A DNA stretch of 64,000 nt from Bradyrhizobium sp. 132 (lineage in GTDB: Bacteria; Pseudomonadota; Alphaproteobacteria; Rhizobiales; Xanthobacteraceae), in assembly GCF_023074185.1 (NCBI RefSeq), contig NZ_JADPKY010000043.1, positions 62,001 to 126,000 of the forward strand, read 5' to 3'. Of this stretch, positions 63,511-64,000 are shown piece after piece (within the stretch, counting starts at the first letter, position 1; every line of letters starts with the position of its first letter). The notes under the pieces were generated by a model that was given only the letters and a program-made list of their open reading frames with translations, ran no database searches and had not been told where the DNA came from. A program made the position numbers and the translations under genes.

Positions 63511-64000
63511 CTAGTAGGCATTGCGGCCACGCAGCACTTCCACGGGCGTTCGCAGCAAGATTGCGAGATCCAACCGAGGGCTCCAGTTGTCGATGTACCA
63601 GAGATCATATTGCACACGTGTTTCGACCATGACCGCTGTGGGAGTCGGGCCGCGGCAGCCGTGGACTTGAGCCCACCCGGTCAATCCCGGCCTGACCCTG
63701 CGGCGAAGGGCATAGTTGCGCACCAGCTTGTCAAATTCTCCGTCGTGAGCCAAGGCATGAGGACGAGGGCCCACCAGTGACATGCTGCCGTCGAGTACAT
63801 TCAGCAGCTGTGGCAGTTCGTCGAAGCTTGTCCGGCGCAGCCATTTGCCGACGCGGGTAACGCGTCGATCGGCGCGGTTGGCCTGAAGGATCACAGGCCC
63901 GTCTTCGAGCACATGCATCGTCCGAAATTTGCGCATCAAGAAGGTCCGGCCGTTAAAGCCGCAGCGTTGTTGTCGAAAGAATACAGGGCCAGGAGAATCC
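63511..64000 (-). CDS. polyprenyl-phosphate sugar transferase, C-terminal part (cut by window edge)
   Basis: A minus-strand frame open to the right edge. The visible part is the catalytic domain of the WcaJ/ExoY-type phosphotransferase: [20 protein letters not shown] then [27 protein letters not shown] and LVGPRPHAL, then [14 protein letters not shown] and [18 protein letters not shown]. It transfers the first sugar phosphate to undecaprenyl phosphate in exopolysaccharide assembly at the inner membrane. The N-terminal spans lie beyond the window. It ends at 63,511 with LRGRNAY, a typical C-terminus. Confidence 0.92.
   Translation of the reverse strand, partial: DSPGPVFFRQQRCGFNGRTFLMRKFRTMHVLEDGPVILQANRADRRVTRVGKWLRRTSFDELPQLLNVLDGSMSLVGPRPHALAHDGEFDKLVRNYALRRRVRPGLTGWAQVHGCRGPTPTAVMVETRVQYDLWYIDNWSPRLDLAILLRTPVEVLRGRNAY

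Overview
The window looks like a Bradyrhizobium-type alphaproteobacterial chromosome. The grounds are high-GC coding, dense ABC-transport and oxidoreductase gene sets with TAT-type signals, H-NS proteins of the rhizobial type, a tRNA-Lys(CTT) used as an integration site, and many short orphan proteins of the kind common in that genus. Species assignment is inference; no 16S or other marker is present.

Backbone, 1-31.1 kb. The left edge cuts a TPR-rich protein. A catalase-family protein follows, then an organosulfur-scavenging locus (2.7-10.4 kb): three different sulfonate/nitrate-type binding proteins, one permease/ATPase pair, a DszC/SfnC-like acyl-CoA-dehydrogenase-fold enzyme and an SsuD-like flavin monooxygenase. 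Next come a CmcJ/NvfI-type oxidoreductase, an RlpA-like protein, a Gfo/Idh/MocA dehydrogenase, a lone Liv-type binding protein and a UvrA-like protein. A branched-chain-amino-acid-type ABC system (17.4-23.3 kb) has two paralogous binding proteins flanking LivH, LivM and a LivG-LivF fusion. Further on are an FAD oxidoreductase, an SMP-30-type protein, leuA with a leucine-rich leader peptide, an orphan TRAP binding protein, a Spy/CpxP-like protein and tRNA-Lys.

Genomic island, 31.13-54.45 kb. The 3' 47 nt of tRNA-Lys are repeated (one mismatch) at 54,401-54,447, and a tyrosine integrase remnant lies directly beside the tRNA. Inside is an intact amide-utilisation unit (33.3-44.9 kb): a divergent AmiC-like sensor and AmiR-like ANTAR antiterminator; an operon of amidase, acetamidase/formamidase, five Liv/Urt-type ABC transporter genes, an SDR and a second amidase; and a strong intrinsic terminator in the operon leader, the expected target of an AmiR-type antiterminator. 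A pair of 32-bp palindrome-armed sequences brackets this unit. The rest of the island is decaying: broken integrase, SDR, TctC and SMP-30 genes, and a nitrogen-oxide-related remnant (TupB, Crp/Fnr, pseudoazurin fragment, NnrS, a broken membrane protein, a DUF2249 fragment, a DNA-ligase fragment).

Right flank, 54.45-64 kb. This is sparse and visibly more AT-rich, with small orphan proteins and a low-molecular-weight phosphatase gene interrupted by one TGA. A two-gene module encodes a PqqD-HPr-kinase-like fusion and a nucleotidyltransferase. Two H-NS-type proteins follow, and the 3' part of a polyprenyl-phosphate sugar transferase gene runs off the right edge. This suggests a silenced, horizontally acquired polysaccharide or peptide-modification locus.
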